Source: Brachionus manjavacas (taxonomy: Eukaryota; Rotifera; Eurotatoria; Ploima; Brachionidae). From it: 64,000 bases of DNA. The notes under the pieces are model-generated. The model saw nothing but the letters and a program-made list of their open reading frames with translations, was not told the origin of the DNA and did no database searches. Within the stretch, counting starts at the first letter, position 1. Each line of letters opens with the position of its first letter. The DNA lies in assembly GCA_019054805.1 (NCBI GenBank), contig JAHQIY010000004.1:744001-808000 (forward strand), in the 5' to 3' direction. Of this stretch, positions 41,396 to 52,609 are shown in pieces. The position numbers and the translations under genes were made by a program.

Positions 41396-42500
41396 TTGGA
41401 CTAAAAGCTTGCTTTTGATCCAATTTCCTTAACTGAATTAATTATGGCTTTAAAAAGTTTGAAAAATGAAGCTGCATCAGGACCTGACCAAATTCATAAT
41501 TTAATGTTAAAAAACTTACCTTTAAAATAAATAGAAATCATTCATTAATAGAAATCACATAACTTTTTAATTTATCTATTTGAGAAGGTAGAGTTTCGAA
41601 AGCGAGGGAAACTTCGAACGTTACTATGATTCAAAAAAAGGCCTCTACTTTACAAATTCCTTTAAATTGTAGACCAATTAGTATAATAAATTGTTTAGGA
41701 AAGTTACTGGAACGAATGTTTATTCAAGATCATACAATTTTTTGGAACGAAATTTACTCCTTATCCAGGAGCAATCTGGACTTAGGAAACACCTACAAAC
41801 ATAAAATAATCTTTTCTTTTCAATTCAAAAAATTTTGGAATCATTTAATAGAAAAAAAAGAGTTTGCGACCTATTTTTTGATATTTCTAAAGCCTTTGAA
41901 AGGGTTTGGCATGAAGGTTTACTTTTTAAATTGATTAAAATGAATCCACCTCATTACTTGACTAACTGGATTAGATCCTTTCTAGACTCTAGGACATTCA
42001 AGGTGAATGTGAATGATCAGCTGAGCGAAGAATATCAAATAACTGTAGGTGTCCTTCAAGGCTCAGTAATTAGTCCTCTTTTATTTAGTATACATATTAA
42101 TGACATCCCCAAAAGAAACAAAACAAATAATGAATACTCTCGGCTATTTCGCAGATGATCTAGTTATATTCTTCATTTATAACAAAAGAGGGAGCCTAGA
42201 AAATAAGATAAATAAATACACCACAAGAACTAGAACTAGAACAATGGCTTATTAAGTGGAAAATGAAGATATCAGTTGAAAAGTGGTGTTCAGTAGTCTT
42301 TTCTAAGTACAAAAAAGAGAGTGATAACCTTAACTTAAAAATTTATGGAAACAGAATACTGAGCCAAAAAGAAATCAAGTTTCTTGATATTAAACTTGAT
42401 TCTAAGTTAAACTTTAATAAAATGGTAGACGAAATTAAAGAACGCGGCAATAAAAGGCTAAATATTAATGTTAAGATATTGTCAAACAAAAATGTTTGAT
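41396..42500 (+). pseudogene. LINE reverse transcriptase, frameshifted
   Basis: Contains LKNEAASGPDQIHNLMLKNL, then LNCRPISIINCLGKLLERMF, FDISKAFERVWHEGLLFKLI, ITVGVLQGSVISPLLFSIHI, the core YFADDLVIFF at 42145-42174 in another frame, and SQKEIKFLDIKLDSKLNFNK. The order is a complete RT palm of jockey/CR1 type. At least four frameshifts. The same family occurs at 61.46-62.81 kb and as fragments at 15645 and 28930. Confidence 0.85.
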
Positions 42501-42948
42501 AAAACCCACTAAGAAATTTAAATAAATCTTTAGTCGGATCTGTAACTCGGCACAGAAAACAAATAAAAAAAATAAAAAAAATTTTTCTTTTGCACCAAAT
42601 TGTTCGTCGAATTCAAATAAATATAGAAATAGATTTTTGCAACTAGAAATTAATATGAAACAAAAAAAGCCAACACAGTCTTGAGATAAAACTTTATTAA
42701 AAACTTTAAAGCCATTTTAAATTAGTTAATCCTTTAGTTTTCAAATAACAAATCATCACAAAATAACACTACTAAATAAGACAGACAGAGCAGAGCAATT
42801 TTTTTCGTTTAATTAAATAATAATAATAAAAATATATATAGATAAAAAACAAAAAAAAAACACATTTAAATCGTACGTTAAGAACCGGCAATGCGAACCA
42901 ATAACAAAAAATTTTAGACAAGCTCACGCTTGTAAGCTTTTTAGCAAT
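42501..42948. other. 3' flank of the GPAT gene
   Basis: AT-rich; on the minus strand an AATAAA lies at 42698-42693, about 250 nt after the stop codon, a plausible poly(A) signal. Confidence 0.45.
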
Positions 42949-44355
42949 CTAATTTATTTTCAAGTGTTTGGAATAGTTCTCTTGCTGTTCGTACATTAGG
43001 TCGAGTTTGGGCGAGGCGCGCTTCAACATGCCGTCCCACTCGAGGTCCGCGAGGCCGCCCTTCTCGGCAATGCGTTTCTTGACGCGTTTGGCGAACGAGA
43101 CGGCGTCTTCGTCCGCTCGCTTGCTCATTTTAGGCAAGTAGTAGACGTCGACGACAATGGCCCAGCTGGTCATCATCAGCATCAAGTACTGGAGCATGGA
43201 GTGCTTGGAGCTGTTCCAGAAGGCGTCGCCGAACCTCGGGTCGTACTTGATGGCCACCGGGTAGATCTCGGTCTCGATCTCGAAGCAGCCCTTTTTGAAC
43301 ATCATCACGCTGGTGTTGTTGATGCAGGTGCCCTCGGGGAATATGAGTATGGGCATGTTGGTCTTGTCGTGCACGTGTTCGGTCATGCGCTTGGCGACCA
43401 AGTGCCGGTCCTTGGCTTCGGACCGGTCGAACCAGATGTGACGGGCGGAGCGCGAGAACGCGCGCTGCATCATGCCCGTGAAGCCGGCGTGCTGCTGCCC
43501 GATCATCGAGTAGCAGTTGTCCGTCGACAGGATGATCACGTCTATGGGTGATGTGTGGTTGGCCACGCATATGGAGCCGGGCCGCGCCTTGTTCTCCTTG
43601 TTGTGAAAGGTGATGATGGCGGAGAAGACGCGCGACAAAATGCGGTGCAGGATTAGAGTGGCGTACCAGTTGAGGACGCGTTTGAAGCGGCCCTCCTTGA
43701 CCCGGCCGATCAGGAATGTGGACAAGAACGTGAAGGTGCACGCGAACAAAAACAGCACCAGTCTGAACGGAAAGAGGACGCAGTAGCGGAGCAGCAGGCC
43801 GCACAGCCACAGCACGGTCACTCTAAAGCTGATGTACTCGTATTGCTGGTCGTTGCGCGACAGCAGGTTCCACACGGCCAGCTCTTCGGTGGTGAAGCGC
43901 TTGGTCACTTGGTCGTCGATGATCGACTGCAGGCCTTGGCGCGCAAAGTCGCTCACGTCCGCCAGCTCGAACTCGCGCTTCAAACCCTCGCCACTCGGCA
44001 AATAGTTGTTGTTCTCTTTGTCCTGGAGCGACTCGTCCAGCTTGAATGTGTCCAGACGCTTGCGCTGTATCTTGCGGATGCGCTCGGTCCTCTCGAGCTC
44101 GTTGTCTATCTCTGAAAAGGAAGAAAAGTGAGTCTTGGTGATGCCACTGGGGCCGCAAAACTTGCCTGTTTCGATCAGCTCCGAGTCCTTGAGCTTTTCC
44201 TCCTTGATGTTTGTGGCATACTCGAATATTTTCAGCAAGGCTTTGACGTACATTCTGCGCAGTCCCAGCGAAGCACCAAACGAAGCTAGACCAATGACCG
44301 ATACGGCTACGGCTACAATAGAGTAAAAGCTAGTTTTAAAAAGAAAGAAAAACAT
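42949..44355 (-). CDS. GPAT3/4: Glycerol-3-phosphate acyltransferase 3/4 family, 468 aa
   Basis: The open frame reaches 44382 only with a GTG; the ATG at 44355 (MFFFLFKTSFYSIVAV) matches the family start. It acylates glycerol-3-phosphate to lysophosphatidate in the ER for glycerolipid synthesis. Numbering from ATG: N-terminal membrane segment about 1-28; membrane hairpin about 180-217; motif I NHTSPID with catalytic H267 and D272; FDRSEAKDR (309-317); motif III FPEGT (339-343); YPVAI (365-369). The length is close to vertebrate GPAT4. It is intronless and far more GC-rich than its surroundings, with G/C third positions. Which of GPAT3 or GPAT4 cannot be told, as invertebrates often have one. 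Confidence 0.95.
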   Translation of the reverse strand: MFFFLFKTSFYSIVAVAVSVIGLASFGASLGLRRMYVKALLKIFEYATNIKEEKLKDSELIETGKFCGPSGITKTHFSSFSEIDNELERTERIRKIQRKRLDTFKLDESLQDKENNNYLPSGEGLKREFELADVSDFARQGLQSIIDDQVTKRFTTEELAVWNLLSRNDQQYEYISFRVTVLWLCGLLLRYCVLFPFRLVLFLFACTFTFLSTFLIGRVKEGRFKRVLNWYATLILHRILSRVFSAIITFHNKENKARPGSICVANHTSPIDVIILSTDNCYSMIGQQHAGFTGMMQRAFSRSARHIWFDRSEAKDRHLVAKRMTEHVHDKTNMPILIFPEGTCINNTSVMMFKKGCFEIETEIYPVAIKYDPRFGDAFWNSSKHSMLQYLMLMMTSWAIVVDVYYLPKMSKRADEDAVSFAKRVKKRIAEKGGLADLEWDGMLKRASPKLDLMYEQQENYSKHLKIN

Positions 44356-44975
44356 TTTTGACAAAGAACTGCGTGTGGACACCGGTCTTAGGTTACATTC
44401 AAAAAAGGCGTCTAAGGTTCTAAATTAATAAAGCTTATTACTTTTGATTTTGGAGAATTTTGAATTCGTGATGCAAGTGCAAGTGTGAGTGTGTGCGAGT
44501 GTGTGGCAAGGATCTAGTGTTTGTTTGAATAATGACAGTTAATTCAAGTGAAAAGAAAGATGAATTTTAGAATTATTATGTTTAGCATTTTTTTTGTTGT
44601 CGAACAATTGAAAACGCGTTGATTGCAATAATTAATTTGACACGCAATTTTATTTGAGTAGCTCAAGCAGCGACTCGTTTAAGAGCCCAAAATATGACTC
44701 AGCTATCTCTTTCTATGAACATTAGGCAAAGAAAAGCTTTCGAACATTCCTAGCCAATTGGTCTCTGCATGTCTGAGCAAAATTTGAAAAAAAATCTTCA
44801 AATTATGAGAAGTGCAAAATTAACTTAACATTTGTTGTGAACACATAACAAAAGATTGTCGAAAGGAATCACGAATCTGTTAAAATGATCTGCTATTCTG
44901 CAAAATTTAATAACAATCTTCTTTAGCACTGCATGCTTCTTCACTTATTTTGTAAACTTTTTTTTGTGTGAACTA
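44356..44975. other. Upstream region of the GPAT gene
   Basis: No coding sequence. A GT-rich run (GTGTGAGTGTGTGCGAGTGTG) lies at about 44484-44505. The frame upstream of the ATG stays open for about 20 codons without another ATG. Confidence 0.4.
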
Positions 44976-45352
44976 CAGTGGTGTTCCGGATTTAGTAATT
45001 TACGATAATTTACGTATAATTTGGTAAATTTCGAACATATTACGTAAATTTACTTAAAAAAAAATTCCAAAAAATTGAAGTAAGTTGGCACTTTTTTAGA
45101 AAAATTGAATTTTTTTTATCTTTCAATGTTTATTTTCAAAATTATGCATAAAAAAAATTTACCATAATTTACGTAAATTTTGGTAAAATGTAAACAATTT
45201 AATGGTAAAAAATAGTAAAAAATGGTAAAATGTCAAAATTACATTAAACCTTTAAAAAAAGTTAGAATTGAAAATATAAAATAAAACAAACAATTAAAAA
45301 TAAAATAAAAATTTTTTATTAAATTTTATTTACATTTTTTGGAACACTACTG
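44976..45352. mobile_element. Tc1/mariner-like MITE, 377 bp
   Basis: Ends CAGTGGTGTTCC (left) and CAGTAGTGTTCC (right, reversed), each directly flanked by TA, the Tc1/mariner target duplication. The interior has many (G)GTAAATTTACG / TTTACGTAAATT motifs and no gene. The ACGTAA motif class links it loosely to repeats at 1.2, 12.6, 18.0, 20.85 and 29.5 kb. Confidence 0.65.
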
Positions 45353-45559
45353 TAAATGGTAAATCGTGATGAGTTAAAGTAAATACTCATCTAAAATATA
45401 AAATATAGGATAATCCCTGCACTCCGGAAATATTGGTACATCAAAAGACTTCAGCTGTTAAATCTAACCTTTCTCAAAGTGAGACGTATATGAGGGGTGA
45501 TTTCAGATTCAGATTTTTAAAGTAAAAAATGGCTGTGAAATTGTTAACCTTACCAATGG

Positions 45560-45912
45560 AATCAATTTTCACCTATTCAGATGTACAACTTGAAGAGGCA
45601 TACAAAATGTTTGGTAAGTGAAGAAGTGAAAAGCTGTATGCAACGCTTCAATTTCTCAACAAAAATAGTAGTTGATGATTGGAATAGCCTTCCTCGAGAG
45701 ATTGTGAATGCTGAATCAATGAATACTTTCAAAGACAAGTTAGATGGATAGTTGATTAAATGAAATGATGGTTGAAAATGGAAAAAAAACACCTAAGAAT
45801 CAGTTTTTTGAGTGTTTGATCCATTCAAAAAATAAAAGAAGTATTTAATGCTATAGCTTTATTTGAGCTTTACCCGAATGGGTCGCAGTATTTATTACTA
45901 CTACTACTATAA
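45560..45912 (+). pseudogene. LINE 3' end with (CTA)n tail
   Basis: Ends ORF2 with QRFNFSTKIVVDDWNSLPRE then SMNTFKDKLDG, stop. A UTR follows and CTACTACTACTAT terminates it. Same tail style as at 18865 and 62813 but a different 3' UTR. Confidence 0.75.
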
Positions 45913-46507
45913 GAAGATCAGGTTAAGAGTAGCAATGAAAAGATTATGGAATCTAAAATTAAAATTTTACATGAAAAACTAAGCCGCTTGACAATCGAAA
46001 AAAATCCACTCAAAAATAATTCCCTGTTAATATTCAAGTTTCGATTGAAGCTGAAGCTAAAGTGATCGAAGTATTGGAAAATGTAAATGAGGATGTATTG
46101 AGTTAATTGTGTCTGCTAAAGGTACAGAAAAAAAATGTAAAGGCGAATGGGGTTTAATGTTTTATAAGAAAAAGAGTCATGAGAGAAAATAATGTAAAAT
46201 TACTTAATTAAATAATTGATTTATTTTTTAAATTTATTTTGAAATTAAAATTTTGTCTGATTAATAAAAATTGTGTCAATTTTATTTTTAATGGAAACTT
46301 GTGAAATCGAAATAGTGAGATGCAGATCACAAATATTTTTTGGCGTGATCTCAAGACCACGAATATGCCAGTTCAACAGTTCACCCATCAAGGTCTTATT
46401 TTAGAAAGTTATCCCGTTTTGATTTGTAACAACCTATTTCAAGATACATCTTTTAACTTTCTTTACATTTTTTTTATTTTATTAACTTTATTTTTTTTAT
46501 AATTTAC
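45913..46507. other. Fragmentary frames, unassigned
   Basis: Short protein-like stretches (for example KIKILHEKLSRLTIEKNPLK-like codons near 45950-46020) in changing frames, possibly an ORF1 remnant. Not assignable. Confidence 0.25.
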
Positions 46508-46550
46508 TCTGAAGGAGCTCTAGCTCGGTACAGAAAATAAATAAAAAATA
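46508..46550 (-). repeat. Retroelement 3'-end hairpin motif copy
   Basis: Minus strand: TTTTCTGTACCGAGCTAGAG then CTCCTTCAGAG and an A-rich stretch. It is the cleanest copy of the module with palindrome GAGCTAGAGCTC. Confidence 0.6.
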
Positions 46551-48709
46551 AATTAAACAAAATTCATGGCCTACTGCGAAATTTAAACGAAAAGTTACAT
46601 TTCCTTGTTTTTTTGTTCTAGTTCACAAGTGTCCTAAAAAAATTGTGATATTACTAAAAATTTAGCAATGAATCAAATCAATTTTTTTTTCAAAATGCTT
46701 ACAGTTATTTTTCCATTTATTAAAAAAAATTGAAATTAATTTCATTCTGGAAAAATAATAAAAGCTTAATACTTCTTACCTTTTCTTACATAATTTTACT
46801 CATTTTTTGGTTATCTAATCGAAATTTTTTTTCTTATTCTAAATTTACAAATCTAATCTTATATTTATTATATTGTGAACAATTTTTGTTTTATAGCGTT
46901 TAAAATCGTAAATAGTTAATTTACAAGTATATTTTACTAATTAAATTTGTAAAGTAATTTGAAAAAAGAACCACTATTTTAGTTTAGAGAAAAATCAAAA
47001 GAATTATTTGGACATGATTAAATTAAATCTTTTAGCTTTTATAAATAAAAAAAAATTCAAATTTTTTGAACATTTCCTTAACGAAACTAGATACTATTTT
47101 GATCTTAAATTCAAATTAAAAAAAACACTTTATATTTATCTTAGCAATAGCAGTTTATTCGATTAGTGATGTTTTTCTTAATTTTTTTTTATTCGACTTT
47201 TAATTTTTAAAATTTTCAACTTCCAAGTCTAAATAAAATCATGATTCTTTATTTAAATGCTTTGGTTTGGCTGGAAGAAGAGCTAGTTCCATTGTACAAT
47301 TAAATAAATAGATAAGGCTGGGTTCGAATAGAAAATACCTATTTAATTATTAATTTTCCTTGAACAATTCTAAGCTAAAAGTGAGTTTTAATGTTAGAAT
47401 TTACTAAAAATTTTAAATTTAAATATCAAAGTTATAATTTGCCTTATCTGATAAACATCCTTATCAAACTAAATTGTTTGGTAAAGTAGTCATTTTTTAA
47501 TCATCTTTTTAAATTTTTAACTAAAGGCTTATTTTTTTATAAGAGAATATTAAAAAGTCAGAACTGATCAGATTTATTTGTTAAAAAAGAGATTCCCGAA
47601 AATTGAACAAAACTCAAAGATAAAATATTTTGCAAAGTTTATAAGAAAATTCTTTAAAATTTAGAAATTCATGCACCCTTTGTGAGACTATTGGAAATTC
47701 TTTGTCAAAAAAAATCTTACCGGTTATGTAAGCATTTAGGACAATGAAGCACGAAATGAGTTTTATTGAGATGAATGTTGTGATGATGGAATTGGCGATT
47801 GATCCTTTGATATCTGTATTTGTTTCATTACTACGAGCCAATACCACTTTGTCCATTAACTCACGCATTACTTTATTCCGTATTGGGAATGATGTGAGAG
47901 AATTGATCTTAATTTTTTTTACATAAAAAATCATCATGTAAGTAAAAATTGATTTGAAAATAAAAACCTAGACTTTTATATATCTGTATATCTTATCATT
48001 TTTTGGAGCAGAGTGAAATTTTGATTTGTGAAATTTGCTCAAAAATTAAGATTAAGTACGATTGAATAAATCATTAGTTAAACGTGTGCTACTCTATAGA
48101 AGACTGCACGCGCTCAATGAATGCTTGAGAGAAAATATTTTAAGGAGTTTAATTTTCTAGATTTAATTCTAAAGCATTTTTTTTATAGCTTATTATTTTT
48201 CACTCAAGGATTCGAATATCGAAAAAATATGCAGAGCACATTTTAAAGCTTAATGAAAAGCTAATTATGCTTTTCGCTCATAAACATATATCAAATTCTC
48301 AACACGGTTTTGATCACATAACTTAAGTACCTGGATTTTTGTAAGTTCCGTTCTAGAACTTTTCAAAATTATAATTTTTTTTTCTTTGAATACAAATGTT
48401 TTTAGACAACCTTTTTTTTAAATAAAATTTTATTTTTAACTCATTTATTTCAATATTTGTTTCGAGAATTAGCTAATTCAAATTAAAAATTAAAATCAAA
48501 TGAATTAAAACCCTAAGTTTTTGTTCGAGTTCAAAAACAAAATATTTGAACTAATAAAAGAAAAATAAACAGCAAATTAAAAAAATTTCATTATTACTGG
48601 ATTGCAGTTTTGACATGAGTTAATTAATTAAATGAATTAGTTATTTTTTTAACTCATATTTTTTTTTTGTAACTAATTTTTTTCTGCTTCAATATTTTGA
48701 TGAAAAGAG
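46551..48709. other. AT-rich intergenic with one possible exon
   Basis: Only one frame stands out: 47937-47614 on the minus strand (107 codons), with a likely membrane helix (ANSIITTFISIKLISCFIVL). A consensus donor GTAAGA follows ITG at about 47719, so it could be an exon ending there. No family recognised. The rest shows nothing. Confidence 0.25.
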
Positions 48710-48717
48710 AAAATATG

Positions 48718-49666
48718 GGTTATTACTAAAACACGGACCTCCAGTTTTTAAATAAAACACGGACCCATACTTATCTCCCCCGTTAATACTATGCCATTTA
48801 CCCCCCACCATTTTTCTTGTACAAAATTTTACCAGCTTTCACGCAAGACCAGAATATAAGCTCTAGCACATTTGGTTCGCCCTTCATTTTGATTTTAAAT
48901 CAAAAAATCTTAATTCAAATCTACGGACCCATACTTATCTCCCTCATTAATACTATGCCATTAGGAAAATAAGTACATGTATAACTAAAATAAAATATAT
49001 AAGGTTTTTAAAATTGGTTCCTGGAACATAAAGCCCGAAAGATTTATGATTTTTTTGTGAGACCACATTTAAAATACAAAGATAAGCTAAATAGGTATTA
49101 TACGACCAATGGTATAGAGGGATTTAACAATTCAATAAAAGAAAGAATCCCGGAATCAAAAATAATCTGACTGAGATATTCAGCTTTTTTGAAGAGATGG
49201 CAAATGGTCAAATAATCTCATCTAAATTAGCAATGATTCAATCTGGTGACCTTGAAGTTTCAAAGTTGTACAAAAAATCCGAAGTTAAAGCAAATGTATG
49301 GAGTATGTTAGGACAAACGCAACAAGAAAGAAAGTTAGAGAAATTTTTAAAAAAATGGCCTGAAATGGAGAAAACAAACACAGAAAAAATATTACTTCAA
49401 TTTAAAAGTAAGAAAATTAAAATATTAATATTTAAAAATTTAAAATTAAAAACAAAATAATTTTTTTAAAACTCTCTTTATGTGATTCAGAATTAAATGA
49501 AAGGCGAACTGAAAAAGCTAGAGCTTAGATTTTGGTCTTGCGTGAAAGCTGGTAAAATTTTGCACAAGAAAAATGGTGGGGGATAAATGGCATAGTATTA
49601 ACGGGGGAGATAAGTATGGGTCCGTGTTTTATTTAAAAACTGGAGGTCCGTGTTTTAGTAATAACC
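48718..49666 (+). mobile_element. MULE (Mutator-like) deletion derivative, 949 bp
   Basis: Long terminal inverted repeats of about 160-180 bp start GGTTATTACTAAAACACGG on both sides, with very few mismatches. The flanks carry AAAATATG at 48710-48717 and 49667-49674. A second partial copy of the repeat (ACGGACCCATACTTATCTCC) lies inside the left end at 48924-48962. The interior keeps only the end of a transposase. Non-autonomous. Confidence 0.85.
49060..49460 (+). pseudogene. MULE transposase C-terminal piece
   Basis: Contains NRYYTTNGIEGFNNSIKERI (cf. N-x-x-E-x-[FY]-[HN] after the third acidic residue), a frameshift near 49165, then the frame 49197-49460 with MANGQIISSKLAMIQSGDLE and KFLKKWPEMEKTNTEKILLQ. 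Catalytic N-terminal parts are missing. Confidence 0.6.
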
Positions 49667-49856
49667 AAAATATGACCATGAAAATAAAAAGTGTTAATTA
49701 ATTAAAAAATGACTTATTCTCTTTAAAACTTCTATAATTGCAACAAAAGATCCTAAATGAAACCCAAACTTAACTAAAAAACAATAATTAAAAAAAATTA
49801 ATTAAATAACTAAAAAAATATTTAAACCTTAAACCCATTGCTGATAAAATTACACA

Positions 49857-50189
49857 TTGTTAAAAATGAATGCTTATATTATTCCTATTTTAAATATTGA
49901 CTTATCCAAAATATTGGAAAAAAAGTCTGTACATCCGTCAAACAAAGATAAATACCACATTCGTGGCAAATTTATGCATTTTTTTGACAAATATATTATT
50001 GAGAAAGAAAAAACTCAAGTCGAATTTAAACAAACAAATGCTGTTATTTACACGAAAACCGAGAGATCAACAACACCATTTATGAGAGTTAAGGCCGGTC
50101 AGCTAGGCGGTCAAATTTTTGTACCCCCAAAAAACCGGCCTAAAAAGTACGGACGGTCAAAAATAAAAGCGGTTAGCCACTTAAATTGA
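49857..50189 (+). CDS. Hypothetical protein, 110 aa
   Basis: ATG at 49857. Basic, moderately hydrophobic start, no known motif; the last 35 codons run into a repeat with GGCCGG motifs (50085-50400). Possibly an exon end captured by a transposon or a chance frame. Confidence 0.3.
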   Translation: MLKMNAYIIPILNIDLSKILEKKSVHPSNKDKYHIRGKFMHFFDKYIIEKEKTQVEFKQTNAVIYTKTERSTTPFMRVKAGQLGGQIFVPPKNRPKKYGRSKIKAVSHLN

Positions 50190-50395
50190 AATTTTTTCGA
50201 AATAATGTTTTTAATTTAAAAAAAAATAAAACCTATTAAAATGATAAAACAAAATAAAAAAAAAATTTCTTTATTTATTTTAAAAAGTTTTTTATGATTT
50301 TTTTTTCAAAATTTTATAAAAAATTTAGTGATCGCCCGCCAAAAAGTTGGCCGGTTTTTTGGCCGGTTAAGTGTCCGCTTGTACGGATCCCAACA
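50085..50395. repeat. GGCCGGTT-rich repeat, possible hAT-like MITE
   Basis: Left part: AAGGCCGGTCAGC...AAAACCGGCC...GGACGGTC; right part in reverse complement: AGTGTTGGGATCCGTAC, AACCGGCCAAAAAACCGGCC. The right end resembles hAT ends (CAGTGTTGGG). Left boundary unclear. Confidence 0.45.
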
Positions 50396-50946
50396 CTAAA
50401 AATTTAAATGTCTAAAGCTTCAAATAAATTTTATTGTTTTGAGTTTGTTTATAAAATGAATTTTCAAGATGAAGATAAAAAACTTAGATTAAATTTAATA
50501 GATATTAATTAAAATTTAATTTTTCAAACGCTAAGACAAGAATAACAATACATTGTCTTAACTAAGAAAGAATGGCATTCTAAAATTTTCCTTTGAGTTT
50601 GACGAATCGCGTTCCTAACTCTTGAAACTTGACGACTCCAGTAAAAAGCATTGTTTTACTTTCGTATTTGTCTGTTCTTGTTTTGCGTTCTCAAGTTTAT
50701 ATTAAGTCCGGCTGATTTATTAGTATTTAATTTTTTAATTGCTGATTCAAAAGAATTTCCAAAATTCCATTTATCGTTACTAAGTTTCTTTTTTTATACC
50801 TGTTTTTATTTGTGGCTTTTTATTAAGAATTTGTTCAAATATATTAAAGGAAGAAGGTGGTTTATAATATTTGTTATCATAAAATTTCTTAGCCATTTTT
50901 CTTGTATCTTTTTTCTATACTTAAATGGTTCTTTCATTGTCTAAAT

Positions 50947-50975
50947 CCCCCCCCCCCCCCCCAAAAAAAAAAAAA
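50947..50975 (+). repeat. Homopolymer pair: 16 C then 13 A
   Basis: A run of C (50947-50962) directly followed by a run of A (50963-50975), the longest GC homopolymer in the window. The minus strand could form a G-quadruplex. It may also be a poor-quality assembly site. Confidence 0.8.
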
Positions 50976-51221
50976 GAATAATACTTGAAGAAGATACATA
51001 TCTGTCAAGATCAATAAGTGAAATTAATTATTTATTATTGAAAAAGAAGAAATTAAATGCAATTTATATTAAGAATAAATTTAAGTCCTTATTTAGCATA
51101 GATGTCACAGAGTTGTTTAAAAGTCTTAAGCCTCAAGTCAATTCCAAGTCCAGACTTTAATTTTTTTTTTATTTTTTCAAAAGTCCGAGAAAAGACTTAA
51201 ATTTTTTTTTTTAAAAGTAAT

Positions 51222-51503
51222 GTGTTTTTTACGTTTTTTTTTGCTTTTTTTTTTCCAAAAGTTCAAAAGACCTATTACTGTTTAAGACGATACCAATTAT
51301 TCAAAGAAGCAAGTAAATTGATTAAAAAATTAGATGAAAGTCAAAAAAATTTGTTTATTTGTGCCATTGAAGATCTATTTGAAGAAATTTTAAATGCTCA
51401 TCGATTAGTTGGTCATGATGGTATTCTTAAAAAAATCATAAAAACACGGAATAAATGGGCTAATATTTGTAAAAAAATTTTGCAAACCAATAAAACAACC
51501 TAA
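51222..51503 (+). pseudogene. Integrase zinc-binding domain remnant (KRBA2/gypsy-like)
   Basis: From about residue 20: CLRRYQLFKEASKLIKKLDE, then IEDLFEEILNAHRLVGHDGI and NKWANICKKI. Order and His residues follow the zinc-binding module before an integrase core (compare QLFETIFRIHNQVGHKCRD at 32.5 kb). The core is missing. Confidence 0.5.
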
Positions 51504-51599
51504 TGGAGCACAATTCAATCAAAATAGCCGCTATTCAGGCAACATGTAGCGAAAATTTATTGAATATTGCCGAAAAAATACACAAAGTTATACCAAATA

Positions 51600-52060
51600 A
51601 AAGTCGTTTTTTGTAAATCATGACATATCCAAATTAGTATGGTTTGAATTTGAAAGCTCTTAGCATTTGAGATAAATACTCCAAGAGTTTTGTTGATTCT
51701 TTCGACTAACCCGTCGTATTTTGGATTGTATGAAGCAGTTTGTACTTTGTTTATTTGTAGAATATTTCATATAATTCCTGCTAGCTCGGATATAATTTTG
51801 GATTCATAAGAGTGTCTTAAAATAATCCAATTCATAAAAATTTAAAATTGCTTCAGATCTCATATCTCTTAATGGCAGCTTAAGCAATTGGAAAAATCTT
51901 CAATCATAGAAGGTCAATAAGGAGAGCGATGTTCTTATTTCATAAACTAGTCGTGCTCAGTTCCAGGATTTACTGCAAATATGTCAAAAGGTCTATGGAG
52001 TTCCTTTATTGGATTGAGGTCTGCCCTATTTGCTGGATGATTTTTAGGCTTAGCGCATGA
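51600..52060 (-). pseudogene. Gypsy integrase remnant
   Basis: On the minus strand: HPANRADLNPIKELHRPFDI then FAVNPGTEHD (first Asp replaced by Asn), and INKVQTASYNPKYDGLVERI then NKTLGVFISN, the end with the catalytic Glu present. Stops in between. Same strand and order as the RNase H and protease pieces further right, so one element. Confidence 0.7.
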
Positions 52061-52609
52061 TTCTAAATAATTTTTTTTTCACTAAAATTGTTTGGCTAAG
52101 GGTTTTTCAAGACCGAGATGAATTTCGAAAAAGTGATCGTGAATCTAGAATGTTTACTTTTCTTTATTCTTCAATATTTCTTCTTCTTCCGAGGATTATT
52201 TTCTTTCATAAATTCTTGACAGACGATCGTTTTCTAAGTTGATTTTTTTTGTATTTTAAAATGGAGACTAAATTTCCGCTAATTTTAGTCTCCATCTCGT
52301 TAACTTTGAGATTGTTTAGATGTGTGAGTGGATTATTATCAATTTAAAAGATGAACTCGCTTTCATCTTTGAGAAAAAAATAAAATTTTTCAGCTGCGAA
52401 AACTAAAACGATTATCCTTAAATAAATTTTACTTTAATTTCCTTCAAACTTATTTAGGCTTTGCTAAATAAATTTATGGGAAGATTGATTGAAATTGATT
52501 GAATTGATCTCAGGAAGCTACAACGGAGAGAAACAGGTTTTTTTGATTATTTTTAACCTGAGAACCTTCTAATTTTTAATTTAATTTGTGTTACCTTCTG
52601 CTAACGGTT

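Noticed and set aside
43130-44158. Long alternative frames on both strands inside the GPAT gene (226, 116, 111 and 90 codons)
   Set aside because: They are shadows caused by the high GC content; the 468-aa GPAT frame with all acyltransferase motifs explains the region.
44106-44160. Possible 50-nt intron in the GPAT gene (acceptor-like CTTTTCTTCCTTTTCAG on the minus strand)
   Set aside because: Removing it breaks the reading frame, while the uninterrupted frame aligns with the family on both sides.
49897-50085. Second frame overlapping the 110-aa hypothetical
   Set aside because: Shadow frame without features.
50651-50944. 97-codon hydrophobic frame, Phe/Leu-rich
   Set aside because: It begins with TTG and consists of T-rich DNA; such frames arise by chance here.
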